From DATIKM01 sp035477595 (GTDB taxonomy: Bacteria; Armatimonadota; Chthonomonadetes; Chthonomonadales; CAJBBX01): DNA of 40,335 bases. Of the stretch, positions 17,107 through 25,119 are shown piece after piece. The number at the start of each line of letters is the position of its first letter. Position 1 is the stretch's first letter. Below the pieces are notes generated by a model. The model searched no databases. It worked only from the letters and a program-made list of their open reading frames with translations, and had not been told where the DNA came from. Where the stretch lies: NCBI GenBank assembly GCA_035477595.1, contig DATIKM010000157.1, positions 1 through 40,335 on the forward strand, given 5' to 3'. Made by a program: the position numbers and the translations under genes.

Positions 17107-20100
17107 ATGGGTAGGACGGCAGTGCGTGTAGGGTGCGCCAGCGCTGCGATGCTGCTCGCTCTAATGGTGAGCGCGATACGTCCGGCGCTTGCGGCTGAGC
17201 GTACGGTCTGGCGGCTGGGCGCTCCGGACGGGTCGAGCCGCGAGTTCGCGCTCTCGGGCGACCACCTCGGCTGGCGCAACCGGTTCGGCGGCGGCGTGCG
17301 GGTGAGCGTGGCGGATGCGGGCGCAACGGCCGCCTGGCCGTGGATCCATCCGGGGCCCGCCGACGCGTGGGCCGGTGGCGCCCTGCACACGTACCACCTA
17401 CACTTCAACCTGTCGGGGCAGCCGGCACCCGCCTACCGGCTCACCGTGCGGCTGGTTGCCGCGCAAGCACCCATCGGCGCGCGCTACCGCATCGACCTGA
17501 ACGGCGCCTCCGGCGAGTTCGTGCTGGCGCCAGGCCCGGGCGACCACGTGCTCTCCGAGCAGCAGAGCGCCAGGCCGATCGCCCTCGAGGTGCCGGCGCC
17601 GGGCGCGCTCCTGCGAGCCGGCGAGAACCGGCTGTCGCTCACGGTTACGAGTGGCTCGTGGGTCGTCTATGACGCGCTGGCGCTCGATGTGGTCGACCGG
17701 GTGCCACAGGCCGCTCTGACCATGCCACAGGTGATGCCGACAGGCCTCCTTCTGCGGCGCGGCACGGGCGTCGTGCAGCCGGTGGACGTCGTCGTTCCGG
17801 GCGCGGCGACGCTGCGGCCGGAGGTGCGGGTCTGGGCGGACGGGGCGTCGCTGCCAGTGGGAGGCAGGGGGCTCGCGTTGGGCGACCACGTCGTGCGCGT
17901 GGAGGTCCCGGAGCGCGGTAAGCCGGTGGCTCTGCGTGTGCGGGTGGCCGATAGCGGCAGTACGATCGAGCGGCGGTTCACGCTCCGGCCCGTCAGGCGC
18001 TGGCGCATCTATGTGGCTGCCGCCACCCACTTCGACATCGGCTACACGGACCTGCAGGCGAACACGGTGAAGGTGCACAGCCGCGATGTCGATCTTGCCA
18101 TAGAGTTCGCCAAACGCTACCCAACCTTCAAGTGGAACGTCGAGGCCGCCTGGGCGATGGACGACTTCCTGCGCACGCGCTCGCCGGAGCGCATCGCGGA
18201 GTTCGCCCGCCTGGCGAGGGAAGGCCGGATCGGCGTCGAGGCGCTACACTCACACCTCCTCACCGGGCTGCTCAGTGACGAGCAGATGGTGCGGGCGCTG
18301 TACTACTCGCACGCACTCGCCCGCCGCCACGGGTTCCGCATCCGGAGTGCGACGCTCACCGATGTGCCCTCGCACGTGTGGTCACTGCCGACCGTCCTGC
18401 GCCACTGCGGAATCCGCTACCTCAGCATGGGGATCAACCAGGACCGAGGGCCGATACTGCACTACGGCGGCCTCCACCTGCGCTCACCGGTCTGGTGGGA
18501 GGGGCCGGACGGATCGCGCGTGCTGGCAATGTTCCACGGGGGCTACGCGCAGGGCCACCGCTTCCGTGGGGGGCCGGATGCGGTCCGCGAGCAGGTGCTG
18601 TCTGTGGTGCGCGACCATGAGCGGCGGCGCGACTACCCCTACGACGCGATCCATATGCACGGTGCATTCGGCGACAACCAGGGCATGGACGAGGCACTGG
18701 CAGAGACCGTGGAAGAGTGGAACCGCGAGGTTGCCTATCCCCGGCTGATACTCGCCACGAACGATGAGTTCTTCGCCCACATTGAGCAGCGCTACGGCCG
18801 CCGGCTCCCCGTGGTGCGCGGGTGCGGGAGCAGCTACTGGGAGGACGGCGCTGCGTCAAGCGCGCGCGAGACGGCGATGAACCGCGTGGCGCACGGCATG
18901 GCCTCCACCGCCGAGACGCTGCTCGCGCTGCAGTACGCAGCCGGTCTGCGGCGGGAGTACCCGGCTGTCCGCCTCGGCGAGATGTGGAACCAGATCCTTC
19001 TGTACGACGAGCACACGTGGGGCGCATGGAACTCCATCAGTCAGCCGGAGATCGAGTTCGTGCGCCAGCAGTTTGCGGTGAAGGCGGCGTTTGCGCACCG
19101 CGGCGCAGCCGAGGCGAAGGCGCTCCTGTCGGAGGCGCTGCGCGGAGAGGCCGTGCGGCAGGGCGCGAGGCCGGTGTCCGCATCCGGCCTCACGCTTGAG
19201 AGCAGGCACTATCGCGTACGCCTCGACCCGACCACGGGCAGCGTCGCCAGCATCATCGACCGCGGTACCGGATCGGAGTTGGTCGAGGCTGGGGCGCCAC
19301 ACGGGTTCGGGCAGGTTGTCTACGCCTCGGGCAGCAACAGCCGTGCGATCCACCCCGACCTGAGCCAGCCTCCCCCGCCATTCGTCTTCACGGCTCCGCG
19401 CTGCACCGGCGTGACGGCGTCGCCCGAAGGGCTAACAGCGCATCTCGATCACCCAGTGCTCGGGCGGGGCGCGCTGCGCGTGTCGCTTCCGAGCGAGGAG
19501 CGGCGCGTGGACATCTCCGTGGAGTTCGACAAGCAGCTCACCTACGCGAAGGAATCGGTGTACGTCGCCTTCCCGTTCGCCGGCGCGGCTCCGACCATCA
19601 CGTACGCGATCGGGAACGGGGCAGTGCAGGCGGGCAGAGACTGGCTGCCCGGCGCCTGTCTCGACTGGTTCGCGGTGCAGGACTGGGTCCGTCTGCGAAG
19701 GCAGGATGGGCTAGACGTTGTCTGGTCGAGCCCGGACGCACCATTGATCCAGCTTCAGGGCATCCAGACGGGACAGTGGCTGCGCGCACTGCCCATCACG
19801 AACGGGCGGCTCTACAGCTATGTGCTGAACAATTACTGGCACACGAACTACCTTGCAGGGCAGGGCGGGCGCTTCCAGTTTCGGTACGCCCTCACGACCG
19901 GCAGCCGGATCGATGACGCCGCGGCGCAGCGGTTCGGGCAGTCGGTCTGCGCGCCGGACCTGACGCGCGCGGAGCGCCTGGTCCGCGTGGCACCCGACAA
20001 CGTCGTGCTCATTGGCGCCAAGTGGGCGGAGGATGGGGACGGCTTGATAGTCAGGCTGCGCGAGCTGAACGGTCGCCGCAGCGCGGCTCGCATACGACTG

Positions 20101-20247
20101 CAGCCCGGCATGCCGGTTCCGGACGCTGCGTTCGAGTGCACAGGGGTGGAGGAGATCATCCGGCCGGCCCGAGTCCGCGGCCGCGAGGTGACGGCGCCCG
20201 TGGCGGCTCGCGGGCTGGCCACGGTGCGCATCCGGTTCAGGAAGTGA
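17107..20247 (+). CDS. secreted GH38-type glycosidase (alpha-mannosidase-like) with N-terminal beta-sandwich
   Basis: This 1046-residue protein has a signal peptide (1-30). Residues about 30-200 look like a carbohydrate-binding beta-sandwich of the kind that forms the last domain of family 4 rhamnogalacturonan lyases (RYRIDLNG, ENRLSLTVTSGSWVVYDALAL). Residues about 300-680 resemble the GH38/DUF5054 (beta/alpha)7 barrel: His308-x-Asp310 in THFDIGYTDL, Asp419 in TDVPSH as the probable nucleophile, and the late YDEHTWGAW motif (His636). The C-terminal half is the usual GH38 beta-rich region. AAGGAGG (17094-17100) supports the ATG. It would act outside the cytoplasm on glycan chains. The exact sugar is unknown; mannose is only the family default. 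Confidence 0.78.
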   Translation: MGRTAVRVGCASAAMLLALMVSAIRPALAAERTVWRLGAPDGSSREFALSGDHLGWRNRFGGGVRVSVADAGATAAWPWIHPGPADAWAGGALHTYHLHFNLSGQPAPAYRLTVRLVAAQAPIGARYRIDLNGASGEFVLAPGPGDHVLSEQQSARPIALEVPAPGALLRAGENRLSLTVTSGSWVVYDALALDVVDRVPQAALTMPQVMPTGLLLRRGTGVVQPVDVVVPGAATLRPEVRVWADGASLPVGGRGLALGDHVVRVEVPERGKPVALRVRVADSGSTIERRFTLRPVRRWRIYVAAATHFDIGYTDLQANTVKVHSRDVDLAIEFAKRYPTFKWNVEAAWAMDDFLRTRSPERIAEFARLAREGRIGVEALHSHLLTGLLSDEQMVRALYYSHALARRHGFRIRSATLTDVPSHVWSLPTVLRHCGIRYLSMGINQDRGPILHYGGLHLRSPVWWEGPDGSRVLAMFHGGYAQGHRFRGGPDAVREQVLSVVRDHERRRDYPYDAIHMHGAFGDNQGMDEALAETVEEWNREVAYPRLILATNDEFFAHIEQRYGRRLPVVRGCGSSYWEDGAASSARETAMNRVAHGMASTAETLLALQYAAGLRREYPAVRLGEMWNQILLYDEHTWGAWNSISQPEIEFVRQQFAVKAAFAHRGAAEAKALLSEALRGEAVRQGARPVSASGLTLESRHYRVRLDPTTGSVASIIDRGTGSELVEAGAPHGFGQVVYASGSNSRAIHPDLSQPPPPFVFTAPRCTGVTASPEGLTAHLDHPVLGRGALRVSLPSEERRVDISVEFDKQLTYAKESVYVAFPFAGAAPTITYAIGNGAVQAGRDWLPGACLDWFAVQDWVRLRRQDGLDVVWSSPDAPLIQLQGIQTGQWLRALPITNGRLYSYVLNNYWHTNYLAGQGGRFQFRYALTTGSRIDDAAAQRFGQSVCAPDLTRAERLVRVAPDNVVLIGAKWAEDGDGLIVRLRELNGRRSAARIRLQPGMPVPDAAFECTGVEEIIRPARVRGREVTAPVAARGLATVRIRFRK

Positions 20248-20328
20248 GGTCGGCAGGCTACACTGCGAGCGGAACCCCCGTGTCGGGCGCGCTGCGCTGA
20301 CGGTGCCGCGCCGTCGGCGACGCCAGTG

Positions 20329-20347
20329 ACCGGCTGCGCCAGCCGGT
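20329..20347. repeat. 8-bp perfect inverted repeat
   Basis: ACCGGCTG and CAGCCGGT flank a 3-base loop, giving a tight hairpin 82 bases after the glycosidase stop. It may serve as part of a 3'-end structure. Confidence 0.5.
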
Positions 20348-20368
20348 CCCACCCGCCACGGCCGCCTG

Positions 20369-20405
20369 TCTGGCCAGCAGCGAAACCGGTGCGCTGCTGG
20401 CCAGA
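20369..20405. repeat. 14-bp perfect inverted repeat
   Basis: TCTGGCCAGCAGCG (20369-20382) and CGCTGCTGGCCAGA (20392-20405) form a perfect 14-bp stem with a 9-base loop. No U-tract follows on either strand. It could be a strong transcriptional barrier or mRNA end between the glycosidase gene and infB. Confidence 0.6.
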
Positions 20406-20456
20406 GGTAGCCGCCCGGCCATCTGGCGCCCTGCGCGGCCGGACCCGCGGATCGGG

Positions 20457-20462
20457 TAGAAT
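20457..20462 (+). promoter_or_regulatory. possible -10 element for infB
   Basis: TAGAAT is close to the TATAAT consensus. No good -35 element is visible 16-18 bases upstream. It would start a short leader near 20469 that contains the terminator hairpin at 20489-20513. Confidence 0.35.
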
Positions 20463-20488
20463 GTGGCTTGGAAGTGTGTGTCAGCAGG

Positions 20489-20513
20489 AGAGTGGGCGCA
20501 CGCCCACTCTTTT
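20489..20513 (+). terminator. intrinsic terminator/attenuator in the infB leader
   Basis: AGAGTGGGC (20489-20497) and GCCCACTCT (20502-20510) form a perfect 9-bp stem with a GCAC loop, running directly into TTTT (20510-20513). It is the cleanest rho-independent terminator in the window and lies 70 bases upstream of the infB start. From memory, a similar GTGGGC/GCCCAC leader hairpin precedes rimP-nusA-infB operons in many Gram-positive bacteria, so it may be an attenuator. Confidence 0.7.
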
Positions 20514-20567
20514 CATGCATTGCCCCTCTCCACTTGCTTCATCCGGTGCAATGGGAGACCAGGAAAT

Positions 20568-20574
20568 GAGGTGA
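20568..20574 (+). promoter_or_regulatory. ribosome binding site that fixes the infB start
   Basis: GAGGTGA complements the 3' end of 16S rRNA over seven bases and sits eight bases before ATG 20583. This favours that start over GTG 20571, which overlaps the site, and over longer upstream options. Confidence 0.7.
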
Positions 20575-20582
20575 TTGCGCGC

Positions 20583-22526
20583 ATGATGGGGATTCGCGTC
20601 AGCGACCTGGCCAAAGAGTTGGGCATGACGAACGCCGACCTGATGGCGGCGCTCAACGACCTGGGCGTGGCGGTGCCGGGTCCGGCAGCCATCGTGGAGT
20701 CCGAGGCCGCGCAGGTGATGCGCGAGATGTTCGGCGCGCAGGGCGTAGCCGGGAAGGTAGCCGAGGTGCCGGTGGGCGCCACCGTCAAGGACCTCGCCAT
20801 CGCCATGGGCGTTCCCGCGGCCGATGTGCAGAAGCGTCTGATGGCGATGGGCGTGTTGGCTGCCGTCAACCAGCGCCTGACGGCCGACACGGCGAAGGCT
20901 CTGGCCTCGGTCTACGGGTTCACCCTCCGCTCGAAGATCGAGCCACGCGCGCAGGCGCCGCAGGCGGCGCCGAAGGCTTCGGCGAAGCATCGCGGGCCGG
21001 CGACGGGTCCTCAGGCTCGCCCACCCGTGGTCACGATTATGGGCCACGTTGACCACGGCAAGACGACGCTGCTGGACGCCATCCGCCACACGGACGTGGT
21101 GGCGGGCGAGTTCGGCGGCATCACGCAGCACATCGGCGCCTACCAGGTCGAGGTCGACTTCGAAGGAGCCCGGCGCAAGGTCACCTTTATCGACACGCCC
21201 GGACACGCTGCGTTCACTGCCATGCGGGCCCGGGGCGCCAGCGTCACCGACATAGCGGTACTGGTGGTGGCTGCCGACGACGGGATCATGCCGCAGTCCA
21301 TCGAGGCGATGGACCACGCGCGCGCCGCCGAGGTGCCCATCATCGTCGCCGTCAACAAGATCGACCGCCCCGACGCCAACCCCGACCGCGTGAAGACCCA
21401 GCTCGCCGAGCACGGCCTAGTGCCCCGTGAGTACGGCGGAGACGTGGAGTGCGTGCCGGTGTCGGCCAAGCATGGCACGGGGCTCGACGACCTTCTACAG
21501 ACGATCCTCCTGCAGGCCGATATGATGGACCTGCGGGCCGACCCTCACGACAAGCCGAAGGGCGTCATCGTCGAGGCGAAACAAGAGGTTGGCCGCGGCC
21601 CTGTTGCCACAGCGCTGGTCCAGCAGGGCACACTGCGTCCCGGGGACTGCGTCGTGTGCGGGATCGCCCACGGGCGGATCCGCGCGATGATGAGCGAGCG
21701 CGGAGAGCGCCTCAACAAGGCCGGCCCGGCAACCCCGGTGGAGATTCTAGGCCTCTCGATCGTGCCCGCAGCGGGGGAGCGCCTGGAGGTTGTGAAGGAC
21801 GAACGAACCGCAAGGCAGACCGCCGAGCGCCGTGCCGACCAGCTGCGCCTCGCCCGGGTATCGACCGCACAGCGCGTGACGCTTGAGGAGATGGCCCGCC
21901 GCATCCGCGAGGGCGAATCGCGGGACCTCAATCTCGTCGTGAAGGCCGATGTGCAGGGCTCCGTCGAGGCCGTGGTGGGGCAGCTCTACCAGGTCTCGCA
22001 GGATGAGGTTCGCCTGCACGTCGTCTCCAGCGGCGTCGGCAACATCAACGAGAACGACATCATGCTGGCGTCGGCGACCGGCGGCATCGTCGTCGGGTTC
22101 AACGTGCGGGCGGAGCAGCCCGCGCAGGCCGCGGCCGAGCGCGAGCACGTCGACATCCGCACGTACAACGTCATCTACGAGTTGACCGAGGCCGTCGAGA
22201 AGGCGATGAGGGGTCTCCTTGCGCCGGTGTTCGAGGAGCGCGTGCTGGGCAAGGCCGTGTGCCGGCAGGTGTTCCGAACGCCGCGCGGCGTGGTCATTGC
22301 GGGCAGCTACGTGACCGACGGCAAGGTCACGCGCAACGCCGAAGCGAGGGTCTACCGCGGCGGCGCCCTCATCTACACGGGGAAAGTAGAGTCGCTGCGC
22401 CACGTGAAGGACGACGTCCGCGAGATGGCGCAGGGCTTCGAGTGCGGGATCGTGCTCGCCGACTTCTCCACGATACAGGTGGACGACGTGATCGAAGCCT
22501 TCGAGATGCAGCAGGTGGAGCGGTAG
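20583..22526 (+). CDS. infB: translation initiation factor IF-2
   Basis: This 647-residue GTPase positions initiator tRNA on the ribosome. Two IF2_N modules lie at the N-terminus (about 3-45 and 62-120), then a very short Ala/Pro linker. The G domain has GHVDHGKTT (154-162), DTPGH, NKID and SAKHG motifs. Domains II, III and the tRNA-binding C-terminal domain follow, ending FEMQQVER. At 647 residues it is short for IF-2 (often 700-1000) because the linker is reduced. It heads infB-ylxP-rbfA-nrnA-truB-ribF. The usual upstream partners rimP, nusA and ylxR are absent, a glycosidase gene being there instead. A terminator in the leader suggests attenuation. Confidence 0.97.
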   Translation: MMGIRVSDLAKELGMTNADLMAALNDLGVAVPGPAAIVESEAAQVMREMFGAQGVAGKVAEVPVGATVKDLAIAMGVPAADVQKRLMAMGVLAAVNQRLTADTAKALASVYGFTLRSKIEPRAQAPQAAPKASAKHRGPATGPQARPPVVTIMGHVDHGKTTLLDAIRHTDVVAGEFGGITQHIGAYQVEVDFEGARRKVTFIDTPGHAAFTAMRARGASVTDIAVLVVAADDGIMPQSIEAMDHARAAEVPIIVAVNKIDRPDANPDRVKTQLAEHGLVPREYGGDVECVPVSAKHGTGLDDLLQTILLQADMMDLRADPHDKPKGVIVEAKQEVGRGPVATALVQQGTLRPGDCVVCGIAHGRIRAMMSERGERLNKAGPATPVEILGLSIVPAAGERLEVVKDERTARQTAERRADQLRLARVSTAQRVTLEEMARRIREGESRDLNLVVKADVQGSVEAVVGQLYQVSQDEVRLHVVSSGVGNINENDIMLASATGGIVVGFNVRAEQPAQAAAEREHVDIRTYNVIYELTEAVEKAMRGLLAPVFEERVLGKAVCRQVFRTPRGVVIAGSYVTDGKVTRNAEARVYRGGALIYTGKVESLRHVKDDVREMAQGFECGIVLADFSTIQVDDVIEAFEMQQVER

Positions 22527-22578
22527 GCCGCAGCGCCGGGGGGCGAGGCTTCGGTCGCGTCTCCCGCGCGTTGAGCCC

Positions 22579-22866
22579 ATGGCGATGCGCGTCGGCACGC
22601 TCCTCGTGACTCTTCACCTGGCGGAGGGCAACTCCCTCAAGGACAAGCGCCGGGTGGTGAAGAGCGTGCTGGAGACGACCCGGCGTCGCTTCAACGTGAG
22701 CGCCGCGGAGGTCGCCGACCTCGACAAGTGGCGCGTCGCAACCGTCGGGTTCGCCTGCGTGTCCAACGACGGCGCGCACTGCAACCGGATGCTCGACGCC
22801 GTCCTTGACCATCTGGATCGCGTGCCCGAGGTCGAGGTGGGCGGCGTCGATCTCGAGGTGCTCTGA
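22579..22866 (+). CDS. ylxP: DUF503 family protein YlxP
   Basis: This 95-residue protein matches DUF503 (YlxP), a small protein of ferredoxin-like fold commonly encoded between infB and rbfA. The family signature is visible as LHLAEGNSLKDKRRVVKSVLE, a WRVATVGFACVSND strand and a C-terminal helix. It has been linked to ribosome or RNA-related work, but its role is not settled. It starts 52 bases after infB; the second ATG at 22585 is an alternative. Confidence 0.9.
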   Translation: MAMRVGTLLVTLHLAEGNSLKDKRRVVKSVLETTRRRFNVSAAEVADLDKWRVATVGFACVSNDGAHCNRMLDAVLDHLDRVPEVEVGGVDLEVL

Positions 22867-22911
22867 TCGGCCGCCACGTCGTAGCCGATATGCCCAAGCA
22901 CGAGGCTTCCG

Positions 22912-23292
22912 ATGTCGACGATCCGTCAGGAGCAGGTTCAGCAGATGCTAGTGCGCGAGGTGGGGAGCCTGCTCCTGCGGGAGTTGAGGGATCCCCGCCT
23001 GGGGTTCGTCACGGTGACAGGCGCCGAGATCTCCCGTGACCTGCGCCACGCGAAGGTGTTCGTGAGCGTAATGGGCGATGAGACCGCTCGCCGCCAGTCG
23101 CTTGAGGCTCTGGCCAGCGCCACCGGCCTGATCCGTAACCGGTTTGGACGCGTGGCGCGACTCCGTGTGACTCCCGAGATCGAGTTCCGGGAGGACACCG
23201 GAATCTCGCGTGGCGCCCGGGTGTTCGAGCTTCTGCATGAAGTCGAGCCCGACCTGAAGGCCAATGAAGGAAACGCTGCGAAGGACGGTTGA
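22912..23292 (+). CDS. rbfA: ribosome-binding factor A
   Basis: This 126-residue KH-like protein assists late maturation of the 30S subunit and processing of the 16S 5' end. RbfA features seen are the N-terminal RQEQVQQMLVREVGSLL helix, LRDPRLGFVTVT, RHAKVFVSVMG and the C-terminal FREDTGISRGARVFELL. The length is typical (about 115-130). Its end overlaps the start of nrnA by 29 bases. Confidence 0.95.
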   Translation: MSTIRQEQVQQMLVREVGSLLLRELRDPRLGFVTVTGAEISRDLRHAKVFVSVMGDETARRQSLEALASATGLIRNRFGRVARLRVTPEIEFREDTGISRGARVFELLHEVEPDLKANEGNAAKDG

Positions 23293-24229
23293 CGCGATAC
23301 AGGCCGCGCGCAGCGTGGTCGTCGCTGGCCATGTCAGCCCCGACGGCGACACCATCGGGTGCACGCTCGCCTTGGTGCACGCATGCCGGCAGCTCGGCAA
23401 GGATGCCGTGGGTCTCTCTCACCACGGCGTGCCCGTCATCTACCGTTGGATGCCGGGCCAGGACGCGCTCCAGCCCTCTACACCCAGGCGCGACTTCGAC
23501 CTCGGCATCATCGTGGACACCGGCTCCGTGGACCGGGTCGGTGACGGACCCCGGCATGCCATCGAGTCGGCGCGACAGACCCTCTGCATCGACCACCATG
23601 CCACGGAAGGCCGGTTCGGCGACATCCGGCTGGTGGACCCACAGGCGGCGGCGACCGGCGAGCTGGTCTACCGCTTGGTGCGCGCGCTGCCGGTGCGAGT
23701 GGACAAGGACATCGCCGACTGCCTGATGTGCGCGATCATCACGGACACCGGGTCATTCCGCTTCATCAACGTTACCCCGGGAACGTTCCGCACCTCGGCG
23801 GCCCTCATGCGATGCGGCGCCCGCCCTGCGGCGATCAGCGAGTTGGTCTTCGAGAACCGGTCCTTCGCGTCGCTGAAGCTGCTGGGGCGCACGCTCGATC
23901 TGCTCCAGGTTGGCTACGGCGGCGCCGTGGCCTGGTCGGTGCTCGGCGCCGACGTCTTCCGTTCGCTTGGCGCCACGGATGAAGACACCGAGGGCATCGT
24001 GAACCACGTTCGCGCGCTGCGCGGCACACAAGTGGGGCTGTTCTTCCGCGAGGTTCCGGGGGAGCAGGTGCGGATCAGCCTGCGGTCCCGCGAGGGCTAC
24101 GACGTGCAGCGTGTGGCAGCCGCCTTCGGGGGAGGCGGGCACACGCTCGCAGCGGGATGCTCGGTCGATCCGCCTCTGGACACCGCGATACAGCGCGTCC
24201 TCGCGGAGGTCTCCCGGTGGTTGGGGTAG
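23264..24229 (+). CDS. nrnA: bifunctional oligoribonuclease/PAP phosphatase (DHH family)
   Basis: This 321-residue DHH/DHHA1 protein degrades nanoRNAs and, in many bacteria, dephosphorylates 3'-phosphoadenosine 5'-phosphate. Motifs appear in order: HVSPDGDTIG (about 23-32), IIVDTG, the DHH motif in CIDHHAT (about 108-114), and ITDTGSFRF. The DHHA1 domain with the GGGGH substrate loop lies at about 287-291. The ATG has GAAGG upstream and overlaps rbfA by 29 bases, implying coupling. The order infB-ylxP-rbfA-nrnA-truB-ribF is widely conserved. Confidence 0.94.
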   Translation: MKETLRRTVDAIQAARSVVVAGHVSPDGDTIGCTLALVHACRQLGKDAVGLSHHGVPVIYRWMPGQDALQPSTPRRDFDLGIIVDTGSVDRVGDGPRHAIESARQTLCIDHHATEGRFGDIRLVDPQAAATGELVYRLVRALPVRVDKDIADCLMCAIITDTGSFRFINVTPGTFRTSAALMRCGARPAAISELVFENRSFASLKLLGRTLDLLQVGYGGAVAWSVLGADVFRSLGATDEDTEGIVNHVRALRGTQVGLFFREVPGEQVRISLRSREGYDVQRVAAAFGGGGHTLAAGCSVDPPLDTAIQRVLAEVSRWLG

Positions 24230-25119
24230 TGGTTGTTGACAAGCCGGCCGGGCCGACGTCGCACGACGTCGTGCAGCGCGTCCGGCGGCTTGCAGGCGAG
24301 CGTCGCGTCGGCCATGCCGGCACCCTGGACCCGATGGCAACCGGCGTTCTGGTCATCTGCCTGGGTAGGGCAACGGGCATCGCGCAGTACCTGGCGGATG
24401 GCGCCAAGGAGTACGCGGCGCGGGCCGTCTTCGGGCTGACCACCAGCACACAGGACGCAACTGGCGTGGAGCTGCGCGTGACCGACGCGTCTGCCTTGTG
24501 CGCGAGCGCGGTGGAGCAGGCGCTCGGGGCGTTCCGGGGCCCGATCCGTCAGGTGCCGCCGATGGTGTCCGCCGTCAAGCTGGGTGGGCGGCGGCTCTAC
24601 GAGCTGGCGAGGCGCGGGATCGAGGTGGAACGGGCGCCTCGCCCGGTGACCATCCACCGGATCGAGCTGGAGGCGTTCCGCTCCGGGTCGCGTGCCGAAG
24701 CGGACATCAGGGTCGCGTGCTCGTCCGGCACCTACATCCGCACGCTCTTGCACGACCTGGGCGAGATGCTCGGGGTCGGCGCCTGTATGGCGGCGCTTCG
24801 GCGCACCCGGTCTGGCGCCTTCGGTCTGAAGGATGCCCACGCCCTTGATGAGCTCGCTGACCGGGGAGTCGAGAGTGCGCTCCTGCCTATAGCGCACGCT
24901 CTGCCGGACTGGCCGCGAGAGGTTCTCGCGCCCGACGAGATACAGCGGCTCCTGAACGGCTGTTCCCTGCCCAGAAGGGAGCCCGATCGGCAGGGAGCCC
25001 TGCGGCTTGCGGTATCACCCGATGGCTGCGCGCTCGCCGTGTGCCGCTGGAGCGACGGTCTGCTGGCGCCGGTCCGTATCGTCGCGGCGGCGGACTCCTC
25101 CGCCCCGCCTGCACCATGA
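24217..25119 (+). CDS. truB: tRNA pseudouridine(55) synthase
   Basis: This 300-residue enzyme makes pseudouridine 55 in the T-loop of tRNAs. The TruB signature is clear: VVDKPAGPTSHDVV at the N-terminus, then GHAGTLDPMATGVL with the catalytic Asp, the KEY-like KEYAARAVFG segment, PPMVSAVK and CSSGTYIRTL. The GTG at 24217 is chosen because GGAGG (24205-24209) is seven bases upstream and the protein then begins exactly at the family's first strand; it overlaps nrnA by 13 bases. The C-terminal tail looks like a short PUA-type domain. Its stop overlaps the ribF start (ATGA). Confidence 0.95.
   Translation: MVGVVVVDKPAGPTSHDVVQRVRRLAGERRVGHAGTLDPMATGVLVICLGRATGIAQYLADGAKEYAARAVFGLTTSTQDATGVELRVTDASALCASAVEQALGAFRGPIRQVPPMVSAVKLGGRRLYELARRGIEVERAPRPVTIHRIELEAFRSGSRAEADIRVACSSGTYIRTLLHDLGEMLGVGACMAALRRTRSGAFGLKDAHALDELADRGVESALLPIAHALPDWPREVLAPDEIQRLLNGCSLPRREPDRQGALRLAVSPDGCALAVCRWSDGLLAPVRIVAAADSSAPPAP

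Larger units (their letters stand above)
20248..20582. other. structured intergenic region before infB
   Basis: This 335-base region has no gene. It holds two perfect inverted repeats (20329-20347 and 20369-20405), a possible -10 element (TAGAAT, 20457-20462), an intrinsic terminator (20489-20513) and the infB ribosome binding site (20568-20574). Confidence 0.6.
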
